Assembly: GCA_029936815.1 (NCBI GenBank) | Contig: JAPYRX010000003.1 | Location: 1-64,000 of the forward strand | Origin: Dehalococcoidia bacterium | GTDB taxonomy: Bacteria; Chloroflexota; Dehalococcoidia; Lucifugimonadales; GCA-002694895 | DNA: 64,000 nt | Reading direction: 5' to 3' | In this document: positions 54,172 through 62,956 of the stretch, one piece after another | Numbering within the stretch: position 1 is the first letter of the stretch | Layout of the letters: each line of letters starts with the position of its first letter | Notes under the pieces: model-generated | Seen by the model: only the letters and a program-made list of their open reading frames with translations | Told to the model about the DNA's origin: nothing | Databases searched by the model: none | Translations under genes and position numbers: made by a program

Positions 54172-55659
54172 TTGAATTTAGAAAAAATATTACTTAAAAA
54201 TGCTACTGTATACGATGGATTAGGTTCTGACTCATTTATATCAGATATTTTAATTGAATCTGGAATAATTAAAGAAATTGGTAAAATAGAAAATATGGAT
54301 TGTGAAATCATTGATATCAAAGGAAATGCTATTTCGCCTGGATTTATTGATGTTCATAGTCATGATGATATTGCCTTGATTGTTTATCCTGAAATGGATT
54401 TTAAAGTTATGCAAGGTGTCACTACCGTGATTAATGGGAATTGTGGAAACAATGTTATCCCTAGATATGGAACAATTGAAAGATGGCAAACAAGATACCC
54501 CAAGTCATCTTTACCTCAATGGAATTCTTATAGAGAGTATATTGATTTAATTAACGATATTAAACCAAGTGTAAATTCTGCATTTATGATCGGTCACGGA
54601 TCAGTTAGAAATGGTTGTGGTTTAAAAAATGAGGAGCGGAATCCTTCTAATTCTGAATTTGATCAAATGAAAGGTTGGATTAGAGAAGGAATGGAAGCAG
54701 GCGCAGTTGGATTTTCTACTGGATTGATTTATGAACCTGGCAGATATTCGAGTACTGATGAAATAATAGAACTAACAAAAGAAATATCTGAATTTTCTGG
54801 CGTATATGCAAGTCATATGAGAAATGAAGGAAGTAATTTATTACTATCAATTGAGGAGACACTTAATATTGGAGATAAATCTGAAACTTCAGTTGAAATC
54901 TCTCACCATAAAATATCTGGTAAAAATAATTGGGGATTGTCAAATGACTCGATTGAAATGATTCATCATGCTATAGACAAAGGTATGAATGTAAACTCTG
55001 ACCAATATCCGTATATTGCAGGGCAAAGTGCTTTATTTGCTATTCATCAAAATAATGCTTTCACTGATGGAGATGGAGGATTAGGAAAAGTAGATGGTGA
55101 TAAAGTTATTATTGCTCATTCTCCATTAACTTCTAATTATGAGGGAAAAAAATTATCACAAATATGTGACGATTTTGACCTTGATGAACAACAAGCTGCA
55201 GAAAAATTACTTTCGGAAGATCCACATATCTTAGCAATAATTGAAACTATGTGTGAAGAGGATCTTACCAATATTTTATCCGATCAATACACAATGATTG
55301 GATCTGATGGTGTTCCTGCTTCCGGATCAAATCCGCACCCCAGGCTTTATGGATGCTTCCCTAGAGTCTTAGGAAAATATGCTAGAGAAGAAAAGATAAT
55401 TAGTTTAGAAACTGCTATTTATAAAATGACAGGACTGCCTTCTAAAAAGTTTAATTTAAATGATAGAGGAACAATTGAAGTTGGCAAATCTGCTGATTTA
55501 GTAATATTTGATCCCGAAACTATAAATGATGTTGCTACTTATGAGAATCCTAAGCAATATCCAGAAGGAATAATACATGTATTGGTAAATGGTAGTTTTG
55601 TTGTCAAAAATTCTAAACATACAGGAAAAAAACCAGGAAAAATAATTCCAAGATCATAA
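54172..55659 (+). CDS. D-aminoacylase-type amidohydrolase (fourth homologue)
   Basis: A 495-residue amidohydrolase_3 protein, related to but clearly distinct from the three tandem copies at 7-12 kb. Metal ligands: FIDVHSHDD, GNCG (Cys), YASHMRNEG, EISHHK and MIGSDG, with HPRLYG. D-aminoacylase family features such as STGLIYEPGRYS are also present. It starts with TTG after AAAGGAG. It is followed by an ACT protein 1 bp later and a serine hydrolase, suggesting one operon for amide or ester breakdown. Confidence 0.9.
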   Translation: MNLEKILLKNATVYDGLGSDSFISDILIESGIIKEIGKIENMDCEIIDIKGNAISPGFIDVHSHDDIALIVYPEMDFKVMQGVTTVINGNCGNNVIPRYGTIERWQTRYPKSSLPQWNSYREYIDLINDIKPSVNSAFMIGHGSVRNGCGLKNEERNPSNSEFDQMKGWIREGMEAGAVGFSTGLIYEPGRYSSTDEIIELTKEISEFSGVYASHMRNEGSNLLLSIEETLNIGDKSETSVEISHHKISGKNNWGLSNDSIEMIHHAIDKGMNVNSDQYPYIAGQSALFAIHQNNAFTDGDGGLGKVDGDKVIIAHSPLTSNYEGKKLSQICDDFDLDEQQAAEKLLSEDPHILAIIETMCEEDLTNILSDQYTMIGSDGVPASGSNPHPRLYGCFPRVLGKYAREEKIISLETAIYKMTGLPSKKFNLNDRGTIEVGKSADLVIFDPETINDVATYENPKQYPEGIIHVLVNGSFVVKNSKHTGKKPGKIIPRS

Positions 55660-55660
55660 T

Positions 55661-56038
55661 ATGAAGTTAAAAATTTTGAAAGATAAATATGCTGTAGTTA
55701 AACTACCTACTAATTATGTTGTGTCAGACTCTGTTTTGAAATTAGATTTTTTCAATTTGGTGAGAACATCAGATGAATTATCTTTGATTATCAAGGAAAA
55801 TATCACATTCAATTACAAAGAATTTAATTATGAAGATAATTGGAAAATATTTAGATTTGTAGATATATTAAATTTTAACCTGAAAGGAATTCTTGATGGA
55901 GTTATAAATCCATTGTCTAATAACGATATAAGTATATTTAGTTTTTCTACATATAATACTGATTATGTGATGTTTGAAAGTTATGATGAAAATAAAGTGG
56001 TTAATATATTGAATAAAAATAATTATGAATTTGTTTAA
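55661..56038 (+). CDS. ACT-domain protein (COG3603/CASTOR-like)
   Basis: A 125-residue protein with two ACT-type halves. KDKYAVVKLPTNY (residues about 7-19) and the strand FNLVRTSDELSLIIKEN (about 31-47) match the small amino-acid-binding ACT proteins. The second half (ISIFSFSTYNTDYVMFESYDENKVVNIL) repeats the pattern. Such proteins bind free amino acids; here it may sense a product of the neighbouring amidohydrolase. The stop is inside or next to the start of the next gene. Confidence 0.75.
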   Translation: MKLKILKDKYAVVKLPTNYVVSDSVLKLDFFNLVRTSDELSLIIKENITFNYKEFNYEDNWKIFRFVDILNFNLKGILDGVINPLSNNDISIFSFSTYNTDYVMFESYDENKVVNILNKNNYEFV

Positions 56039-57458
56039 TGATATGAAAATTAATTTGATTGAAAATGAAATTAAAAATTTTATGGAAATCAATGACGTTC
56101 CTGGAATTTCTATATCTTTAGTTATGGAAGGTGAGATTGTTTACCAAAATGGTTTTGGATATAGAGATGTTTTAAATAAAAAACCTGTTACTCCTCAAAC
56201 AATATGGCCTATTGCTTCAATAACTAAATCTTTTACTGCTATTGCTGCTATGCAATTGGTGGAGCAAAACAAATTAGATTTAAATAAGCCTGTCAAACAA
56301 TATTTACCATATTTTTCTATTGCTAATAAACAAGCATCTGAAATGTTAAATACTGATCTGTTTTTAAAACATGCTAGTGGATTGGGTAGAACGGGTCATC
56401 AGGATAAGTATAGAGAAAAGAATTACAATCCATTAATAATTAATCTGCAACCAAATAGAAAGAAAGATATTTACCCTACTAGGAAAGCTCTTGTAGAAAA
56501 TTTGTTTGATGCAAAATTACAAAGTAATCCAGGAGAATATTTTTGTTATTGCAATGAAGGTTATGCGACAGTAGGGCATTTAATTGAAGTATTATCTGAA
56601 ATAAAATTGGAAGATTATTTTGATAAAAATATTTTTACAAATCTAGAAATGAAAAAAACTTTTACAAATTTTGATTCATGGAGAAATGCATCTGATCGAA
56701 CTTTTATTTATTCGAATTTAAAAAACAGTCCGTTTTACACTGGAATAGATCATGACAAGTATGCAGTATTGGAATTAAGCAAAGATTATCAAACATTTTT
56801 ATCGGCTGGAGGAATTGCTACAACTACCAATGATTTATCTTTGTATCAAATTCAATCCATGAATATATCTAATTCCAAATTAAATTTGAATTCTGATTCT
56901 TTGAATAAAATTCAAAATATTAATATGCCATTTGGGAAATCAGGGTGGGGTTATGGTTATGGTTATTGGATTTCTTATGCAAATAAATTGAAAATTATTA
57001 AACACGGAGGTGGTTTGCCAGGAGTAAGTACTTATTCAATGATGATTCCTTCAGAAAAAACTGCTGTGGCCATTTTTGCAAATAAAAATGAAGTTAATAC
57101 TGGAAGCTTGGCAGAAATTGTGTTAAATAACATAAGAGGAAAAGTCTTTAGAAATAAATTGAATGAACCATTGTCTTTTAAAATTGATACGAGCTTAACA
57201 TCAAAAAGTAAATTAAATGATTATTTGGGCAATTTTGAATTTAGACAAGGAATATCTAAAACGTATATAGAAAATGGTAAATTATGTATAAATGCGCCTA
57301 GCCGACTAGAAGCAACTCCTGAAAAATTAATTCTAGAGCCTGTGAGTAAAGATAGTTTTATGAATTTATACGATGGGAATTCGATTTCATTTGTTAGAAA
57401 TAACAAGAATGAAATATCACATTTTTTGAACGGTGGATACCAGTATACTAAGATTTAA
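56025..57458 (+). CDS. beta-lactamase-fold serine hydrolase (class C / esterase type)
   Basis: A 477-residue penicillin-binding-fold enzyme. The nucleophile motif is SITK (S65-x-x-K68), the second is Y-x-N in CYCNEGYATVG, and the third is KHGGGLPG. A C-terminal lipocalin-like beta domain (about residues 390-477) is typical for EstB, D-aminopeptidase or esterase members rather than true beta-lactamases. No signal peptide is visible, so the enzyme is probably cytosolic. ATG at 56043 is an alternative start that avoids the 14-bp overlap with the ACT gene; neither has a clear ribosome site. Confidence 0.88.
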   Translation: MNLFNDMKINLIENEIKNFMEINDVPGISISLVMEGEIVYQNGFGYRDVLNKKPVTPQTIWPIASITKSFTAIAAMQLVEQNKLDLNKPVKQYLPYFSIANKQASEMLNTDLFLKHASGLGRTGHQDKYREKNYNPLIINLQPNRKKDIYPTRKALVENLFDAKLQSNPGEYFCYCNEGYATVGHLIEVLSEIKLEDYFDKNIFTNLEMKKTFTNFDSWRNASDRTFIYSNLKNSPFYTGIDHDKYAVLELSKDYQTFLSAGGIATTTNDLSLYQIQSMNISNSKLNLNSDSLNKIQNINMPFGKSGWGYGYGYWISYANKLKIIKHGGGLPGVSTYSMMIPSEKTAVAIFANKNEVNTGSLAEIVLNNIRGKVFRNKLNEPLSFKIDTSLTSKSKLNDYLGNFEFRQGISKTYIENGKLCINAPSRLEATPEKLILEPVSKDSFMNLYDGNSISFVRNNKNEISHFLNGGYQYTKI

Positions 57459-57925
57459 TTGTTGAGCATTTTTTCAAAAAATAATTCTTTATTTGGAGCC
57501 CAATGAGCCAATTTGAAATAGCCACATTCATTGTATCCTAGGCTTTTATGAAATTTAATAGCTGATGTATTTTCATTTTCTGTAGAACTTAATATTCTCT
57601 CTATTTTTTTCTCGTTTAGTTTGCTTTCAAGAAACTTCATGAGTGTTTTTCCTATTCCATTTCTGTGAAAAGATTTCTTTATTCTAATAAGAGAAATAAA
57701 TGGTATGTAGCCCCAAAGAAATTCGTACCATAAATACCCTACAACTACAGTTTTGATTTCGGCTATCAAGACGGTTTCGTTTATTAATGCTTTTTTAATT
57801 GCTTTTTGTGTTCTTGTTTCATAAATTTCGTCAGTAATAATCAAAAGAGATTGGTCAATATCTTTTATATTACTTAAATCAGATTTGAATCCTATTCTTA
57901 TTTTTATTGATTTGTCTATAGGCAT
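57455..57925 (-). CDS. GNAT family N-acetyltransferase
   Basis: A 156-residue acetyltransferase. The acetyl-CoA loop is RIKKSFHRNGIGKTLMKFLE (R-x-x-G-x-G), followed by ENTSAIKFHKSLGYNECGYF, the usual C-terminal motif. Substrate unknown. It ends in a 4-bp overlap with the serine hydrolase and is 2 bp from the M19 gene upstream, so it is probably co-transcribed with that gene. Confidence 0.9.
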   Translation of the reverse strand: MPIDKSIKIRIGFKSDLSNIKDIDQSLLIITDEIYETRTQKAIKKALINETVLIAEIKTVVVGYLWYEFLWGYIPFISLIRIKKSFHRNGIGKTLMKFLESKLNEKKIERILSSTENENTSAIKFHKSLGYNECGYFKLAHWAPNKELFFEKMLNN

Positions 57926-57927
57926 AA

Positions 57928-59148
57928 TTAGCCGATTACTTCTCTGAAATATCTGAGATAATTTAATCCTAATATCTTTTTTAATTCTTCTTCATTAAAT
58001 CCTTTTTCAGCTAATTTAACTGTTAAATTAGACCAATCTCCAAAATTTTTAAAATCTTTTATTCTGTATTCATCACTGAGTCTATGTTCTTCTCTAAATC
58101 CTGACCAATCGAAAATATCAGGATTTCTTCTTTGTTCCCCAATCGTTCCGGGCATAGATTCTGGGTATTCAATCATTGAGCCAGTTTCAGGTCCGTTTCC
58201 ACAAATATCACTTCCTATCCCTACATGATCAATTCCCATTATATTCACTAAATGTTCAACTTGTATTGCAAAATCATCTAATGTTCCCAAATGTCCATTT
58301 TCTTGCATAAATCCAGGGACTATAGTTACTCCGAAAAACCCACCAGCGTCTGCTACAGCTTTAGCTAAATCATCATCTTTTGCCCGATCATGCTTAGCGA
58401 TTGTATTACTATTTGAATGAGTTATGATTATTGGTTCTGAAGATATATCAAGTGCATCCCAACCTACCTGCTGACTACAATGACTTACATCTACTGCCAT
58501 ATTTAAAGAGTTTAATTTCTCAACCATTGATTTTCCGAAGTATGTTAGCCCAGATTTAGTAAGTTCAGTGCACCCATCTCCAACAAAATTACTAAGATTA
58601 TAAGTTAATTGTACGACTCTTAATCCTAAATGGTAAAACATATCAACTCTATCTAGATTTATACCAAAAGCAAGTGTGTCTTGAAAATCTAATATTAATC
58701 CTCGTTTACCTTCTTCATATGTTTCTTCTATATCCTTTGCAGTAAGTATAAGTTTAAGTTCACCATCTAAAGAATCGATTATACCTCTAGCTTGAGCTAT
58801 TCCTTTTACCGAAGATTCGAATGCATCATCTACATCTTTTAAACCCACAGGCGGGCCGGCGTATGTTGCGCTACAAATGTTTACCCCCGCTTTATCCCAT
58901 AAGTCTAGATATTCTTTTCTGGCATTACTATCTTTATGAATCTCCATAGCAGCCATACTCGCGAGGATTCCTGAAGCTTGATTTCTTTTATATCCTTTTT
59001 GCTCTAATTCATTTAATTTTATTTTCATATTATTATTAAATAAAAATCCGTAAGTTGCTGGTGGTTGCTGAGAATCAATAACTAGAGTTTTGTGATGCAG
59101 TTCTATTGCTTCTTCTTTTGATAAGACTTGTTTTCTATTCATATTCAT
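57928..59148 (-). CDS. membrane dipeptidase (M19) homologue with altered metal site, second copy
   Basis: A 406-residue paralogue of the gene at 4298-5521, sharing ILDFQDTLAFG, LRVVQLTYNL, NFVGDGCTE, VDVSHCSQQVGWDALD and GGFFGVTIVPGFMQ. As in that gene, the usual D-G-H-x-D metal motif is D25-S-Q-Q-P29, and the bridging Glu site aligns with an Asp. The His of VDVSH, the His of ITHSNS and Arg of HDRAK remain. Two copies far apart with the same substitutions show the change is a conserved property. No signal peptide. Probably in one unit with the GNAT gene. Confidence 0.88.
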   Translation of the reverse strand: MNMNRKQVLSKEEAIELHHKTLVIDSQQPPATYGFLFNNNMKIKLNELEQKGYKRNQASGILASMAAMEIHKDSNARKEYLDLWDKAGVNICSATYAGPPVGLKDVDDAFESSVKGIAQARGIIDSLDGELKLILTAKDIEETYEEGKRGLILDFQDTLAFGINLDRVDMFYHLGLRVVQLTYNLSNFVGDGCTELTKSGLTYFGKSMVEKLNSLNMAVDVSHCSQQVGWDALDISSEPIIITHSNSNTIAKHDRAKDDDLAKAVADAGGFFGVTIVPGFMQENGHLGTLDDFAIQVEHLVNIMGIDHVGIGSDICGNGPETGSMIEYPESMPGTIGEQRRNPDIFDWSGFREEHRLSDEYRIKDFKNFGDWSNLTVKLAEKGFNEEELKKILGLNYLRYFREVIG

Positions 59149-59233
59149 TACCTGATCCTTTATTATGTGTAGTATTTAAAACATTTAATTATTAATATAT
59201 GTTTTAAAATAACATTGTCAATAAGGGAATTTA

Positions 59234-60988
59234 ATGACGATTGATACAAATAAAAATGAATACTTTGAAAAATCAAAGATGTCTGTAGATATTAATGTTA
59301 TTAATGAAATGAGAGATGGTGTCAAATTATATTCTGATATTTACTATCCAGCTTTAGAGGGTAAATATCCGGTTTTGCTATCTAGAATACCGTATGGCAA
59401 ACATAAACCCAGATATCATTCTCTTTATATGGATCCTTTAAGAGCAACTCAACGAGGTTATATAGTCATTATTCAAGATGTTAGAGGAAAACATAGATCT
59501 GAAGGTGAATTTAATCCTTTTCATAATGAATATGATGATGGATACGATACATTAGAATGGATTTCTCAACAAGATTGGTGTGATGGTAATATTGGTATGT
59601 TTGGAATATCTTATCATGGAGCTACTCAATGGTTAGCTGCAGCCACGCAACATCCATCGCTTAAAACAATAATTCCAGGAGTTACATCAGATTCCTATTA
59701 TGATAGTTGGACATATCTAGGCGGAGTTTTGCAATATTATTGGTTAACTCATTGGACAGTTGGAACTTTAGTCCTAGATGATATACAGAGAAGTAAATTT
59801 AATATTACTGAGAGAAATAAACTTTCTAAATGGAGTTTGGATAATAATGATGCAAATAAAATTAATAATCCGATTAAAAATTTTCCACCTTTTGATAAAT
59901 TAGGAGGGTTTTATAATGATTGGATAAAAAATGACACATACAATGATTTTTGGAAAAAAATTAGTCCAAAAGAGTATTTTGACAAGATAAATATTCCTGT
60001 CTTAAATATGGGTGGTTGGTATGATGGTTTTTTAAGAGGGACTGTTAGATGTTTTGAAGGAATGGAAGAAAGTTCTGATAACTATATTTCGCAAAATCAA
60101 GGTTTAATTTTAGGCCCATGGACACATGAACCAATGCCGAAGCCACTTGCTGGATCTAAGCATTTTGGAAACAAAGCTTCCGGAGAAGCTATAGATATTC
60201 AAGGAATGATGTTAGATTGGTATGATTGTTGGTTGAAAACTAATTTTAATAATTCTTCTAATCATAGAGTTAAGTATTATACTATGCTAGAAAATGAATG
60301 GAAAAATTCTTATGATTGGCCACCTGAAGATACTGAAAAAATTACCTACTTTCTACACAGTGATGGAAAAGCTGGTATAAAATCAAATGGTAAATTAAGT
60401 TTCATCAAACCTGATGATGAACTACCTGATGAATATGTTTATGATCCTTCCAATCCTGTAATCACTATGGGTGGAGCACATTTAGGAGGAAATCCAGGTA
60501 ATTTTGATACAGGAGTACAAAATCAAGTTGATGTTGAAAGTAGAGATGATGTACTTGTGTATACTACTGCTACTATAAATCAAAATTTAGAAATTTCAGG
60601 AAATGTTTTGATTAACTTGTTCGCAGAGTCATCAGCTGAAGTCACTGATTGGACTGCAAGGCTGTGCTATGTTGATGAAAATGATAAATCTTGGAATATT
60701 TGTGATGGAATAATACGTTCTAGCTTTGCTAAGGATCTCGAGCGTAAAAATTACATCGATCCAAATACTATTTATAAATATATTATTGATCTAGGCCCAA
60801 TAAGTATCAAATTAAAATCTAGTATGAAATTAAGAGTTCAAATTTCTTCAAGTAATTTCCCTGCTTATGATGCAAGCACAAACCTCATAGCATCTAAATT
60901 ATCTGATGGACAATATATTCTTGCAAATCAAATAATACACCATGATATTAATTATCCTTCAAGTTTGCAATTTGATGGATTAATTTAA
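59234..60988 (+). CDS. CocE/NonD family hydrolase
   Basis: A 584-residue alpha/beta hydrolase related to cocaine esterase and X-Pro dipeptidyl-peptidase (S15). The nucleophile is S126 in GMFGISYHGATQ. IIQDVRGKHRSEGEF lies before it and LGPWTHEPMP contains the probable catalytic His. The C-terminal jelly-roll domain begins near residue 380. It may cleave esters, amides or dipeptides from N-termini. No signal peptide. Divergent from the M19 gene; its end overlaps the DCC gene by 9 bp. Confidence 0.92.
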   Translation: MTIDTNKNEYFEKSKMSVDINVINEMRDGVKLYSDIYYPALEGKYPVLLSRIPYGKHKPRYHSLYMDPLRATQRGYIVIIQDVRGKHRSEGEFNPFHNEYDDGYDTLEWISQQDWCDGNIGMFGISYHGATQWLAAATQHPSLKTIIPGVTSDSYYDSWTYLGGVLQYYWLTHWTVGTLVLDDIQRSKFNITERNKLSKWSLDNNDANKINNPIKNFPPFDKLGGFYNDWIKNDTYNDFWKKISPKEYFDKINIPVLNMGGWYDGFLRGTVRCFEGMEESSDNYISQNQGLILGPWTHEPMPKPLAGSKHFGNKASGEAIDIQGMMLDWYDCWLKTNFNNSSNHRVKYYTMLENEWKNSYDWPPEDTEKITYFLHSDGKAGIKSNGKLSFIKPDDELPDEYVYDPSNPVITMGGAHLGGNPGNFDTGVQNQVDVESRDDVLVYTTATINQNLEISGNVLINLFAESSAEVTDWTARLCYVDENDKSWNICDGIIRSSFAKDLERKNYIDPNTIYKYIIDLGPISIKLKSSMKLRVQISSSNFPAYDASTNLIASKLSDGQYILANQIIHHDINYPSSLQFDGLI

Positions 60989-61402
60989 TATTTCTAAATT
61001 CATTTTTTCTTTCAAATTGTTTAGTGGACATATTTCATGTTTTTTAAAAAATTTATATCGATTTTTTGCTGTTAAATTATAAAATATATTAATTATAAAA
61101 TTTGGAATTATATAAATTATTTTAAGAATTGCTTTAAGTCCAGTAAATGTGCTTACAATTTTTTTAATAGCTTTACTATTTGTATAAAAATAATTTTCAT
61201 CTATAACAATTATTGTATCGGGCCTATTTTGTATATTAATGCTTTTTAATATTTCTATTCCTTTATTTGATTCCATAGGGCAAATTGTAATTCTAGAATT
61301 ATTTAAAATCTTGTTAAGTATTCTTATTCCAGTATTACAATTTGTACATAATCCATCAAATAATATTATTATTTTGCCTTTATTTATATTAAATTTATTC
61401 AT
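60980..61402 (-). CDS. DCC family (DUF393) thiol-disulfide protein
   Basis: A 140-residue thioredoxin-like protein. It has the family motif FDGLCTNCNTGIRIL near residues 15-29 (D-x-x-C-x-x-C), then ICPMESNKG and DTIIVIDENYFYTNSKAI. A hydrophobic segment (AILKIIYIIPNFIINIFYNL) is usual in this family. Role unknown; redox function is inferred from the CxxC. Divergent from ftsZ. Confidence 0.9.
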   Translation of the reverse strand: MNKFNINKGKIIILFDGLCTNCNTGIRILNKILNNSRITICPMESNKGIEILKSINIQNRPDTIIVIDENYFYTNSKAIKKIVSTFTGLKAILKIIYIIPNFIINIFYNLTAKNRYKFFKKHEICPLNNLKEKMNLEILN

Positions 61403-61434
61403 TATAATATCTATTTATATTTATTGTATGATTT

Positions 61435-61464
61435 GACTTATTAGAACAAATGTTCTAATATTGT
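61435..61464 (+). promoter_or_regulatory. ftsZ promoter with LexA-like palindrome between -35 and -10
   Basis: TTGACT (61435-61440) and TATTGT (61459-61464) with an 18-bp spacer. The spacer is filled by an 18-bp inverted repeat, TTAGAACA-AA-TGTTCTAA (61441-61458), which contains GAAC-N4-GTTC, the core of the LexA (SOS) box in Gram-positive bacteria. The ftsZ ATG is 33 bp further on. A repressor bound here would block RNA polymerase directly. The protein that binds is inferred, not shown. Confidence 0.6.
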
Positions 61465-61497
61465 ATTTTCATTAAAAAGCATAAAAGGAACAACTAA

Positions 61498-62580
61498 ATG
61501 TCAGATATCAAAGTAACAATTATTGGAGTAGGTGGGGCGGGTTGCAATACAATTAATAGGCTTAATCGTAAAAACTTTACAAAATATAATTTACTGGCTG
61601 TTAATACTGATACTCAAATGCTAGAAACCATTAATACTTCTGGAGTCTTTGCAATTGGGCCTATTACAACTAAGGGTTTTGGTAGCGGTGGAAATCCAAG
61701 AATTGGAAGAGCAGCAGCTAAAGAAAGTACAGATCAATTATCAAAAATATTAGAAGGTCAAGATCTGGTAATACTTACAACAGGTCTAGGGGGAGGAACT
61801 GGCACGGGAGCCACTCCAGTAATAGCGTCCCTAGCAAGAAAATTAGGAGCTTTAGTAATAGTTGTAGCTACACAACCTTTTACATTTGAAGGTAAATTAA
61901 GAAAAGAATATTCTGATAAAGCTGTGAAATCAATATTAAGAGCTAGCGATAGTTTCATAGAAATAAATAATGATGGATTACTTTCTATAAATTCAGATAA
62001 CAAATCTTTAGATGAATCTTTTAAATATGCAGATAATGCATTGATTGATATAGTAGAAGAAATTACAAGTGTGATTGCTGATTCGGGATTGATTAACATT
62101 GATTTTGCAGATGTTAAAAATTTATTATCAAAATCAGGTAAAACTTTTATATCAAAATCTAAAATTGAAAAAAATCAAAAAATTGACGAGATTTATTCTG
62201 ATTTGAAAAAAAACTTACTTATAAATTATGATTTTAAATCTTCGAGAAGAGTTTTATTATCAATAAAATCTAATCCTGATTTCTCACTTAACGAATTGAA
62301 TACAATAGCGACAAAGATCTCTTCTTTTTTGTATGATCCTCAAAATATATTAATTGGAGTTAATAACACTTTCCACAAAAAAAACATTGTTGAAGCCACA
62401 TTGATTGCTTCAGATTTGAAATTTTCTTTTTCTGACCAAATCGACCAAAATGATGACATGAAAACTTTTTCATTTATTGACAATAATCAACCATCATATC
62501 ATTCACAAAATGAATCTGCTAAAATGAGTCCGTTATTAAGTTTTAAAAAATTAATTCGCCTTCCTATTGGTTTCAATTAA
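61498..62580 (+). CDS. ftsZ: cell division protein FtsZ
   Basis: A 360-residue tubulin-fold GTPase that forms the division ring. GTP-binding parts: IIGVGGAGCNTINRL at the N-terminus, GGGTGTG (residues 98-104), and the catalytic T7 loop NIDFAD (N200, D202, D205). The usual C-terminal peptide that binds FtsA/ZipA (D-x-P-x-F-L) is absent; the end is FKKLIRLPIGFN. No ftsA, ftsQ or mur genes lie nearby, unlike the normal dcw cluster. A second FtsZ-like function cannot be ruled out. AAAGGA is upstream of the ATG. Confidence 0.9.
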   Translation: MSDIKVTIIGVGGAGCNTINRLNRKNFTKYNLLAVNTDTQMLETINTSGVFAIGPITTKGFGSGGNPRIGRAAAKESTDQLSKILEGQDLVILTTGLGGGTGTGATPVIASLARKLGALVIVVATQPFTFEGKLRKEYSDKAVKSILRASDSFIEINNDGLLSINSDNKSLDESFKYADNALIDIVEEITSVIADSGLINIDFADVKNLLSKSGKTFISKSKIEKNQKIDEIYSDLKKNLLINYDFKSSRRVLLSIKSNPDFSLNELNTIATKISSFLYDPQNILIGVNNTFHKKNIVEATLIASDLKFSFSDQIDQNDDMKTFSFIDNNQPSYHSQNESAKMSPLLSFKKLIRLPIGFN

Positions 62581-62626
62581 TTCTTAAACTTTTTTACATT
62601 ATTATTAACTTATTTTAAAGGTGAAT

Positions 62627-62956
62627 ATGAGTTATTTTAAAGATGTAAATTCAAGGAATTTTTTTGAATTAGCTCCAGGTGCTAATGCTCAAACTTTTTG
62701 GGGTGACAAAATGCTAATGTCAATTGTTACAATTGACCCTAATTCTATAGTTCCTAATCATACTCATCCTCATGAACAAGCTGGAATATTACTTGACGGC
62801 TCCCTAAACATGACTATTGGCAATGAATCTAAATTACTTTTACCTGGCGATATATATATTATTCCAGGAGAAATTGAACATTACGCTAAATCATCCGATA
62901 TAGGAGCTAAAGTCTTAGATATTTTCTCACCTGTCAGAGAGGAATTTAAATATTAA
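62627..62956 (+). CDS. cupin-domain protein
   Basis: A 109-residue single-domain cupin. Motif 1: PNHTHPHEQAGILLDGSLNMTIG (His, His, Glu metal ligands) and motif 2: LLPGDIYIIPGEIEHYA. The GTG at 62621 is in frame but inside the ribosome site (AAAGGTG), so ATG 62627 is chosen. Followed without gap by the alpha/beta hydrolase. May be a small metal-dependent enzyme or binding protein. Confidence 0.88.
   Translation: MSYFKDVNSRNFFELAPGANAQTFWGDKMLMSIVTIDPNSIVPNHTHPHEQAGILLDGSLNMTIGNESKLLLPGDIYIIPGEIEHYAKSSDIGAKVLDIFSPVREEFKY

Noticed and set aside
56025..57458. Beta-lactamase giving antibiotic resistance
   Set aside because: The motifs fit the class C fold, but the C-terminal beta domain and lack of a signal peptide point to an esterase or D-aminopeptidase type.
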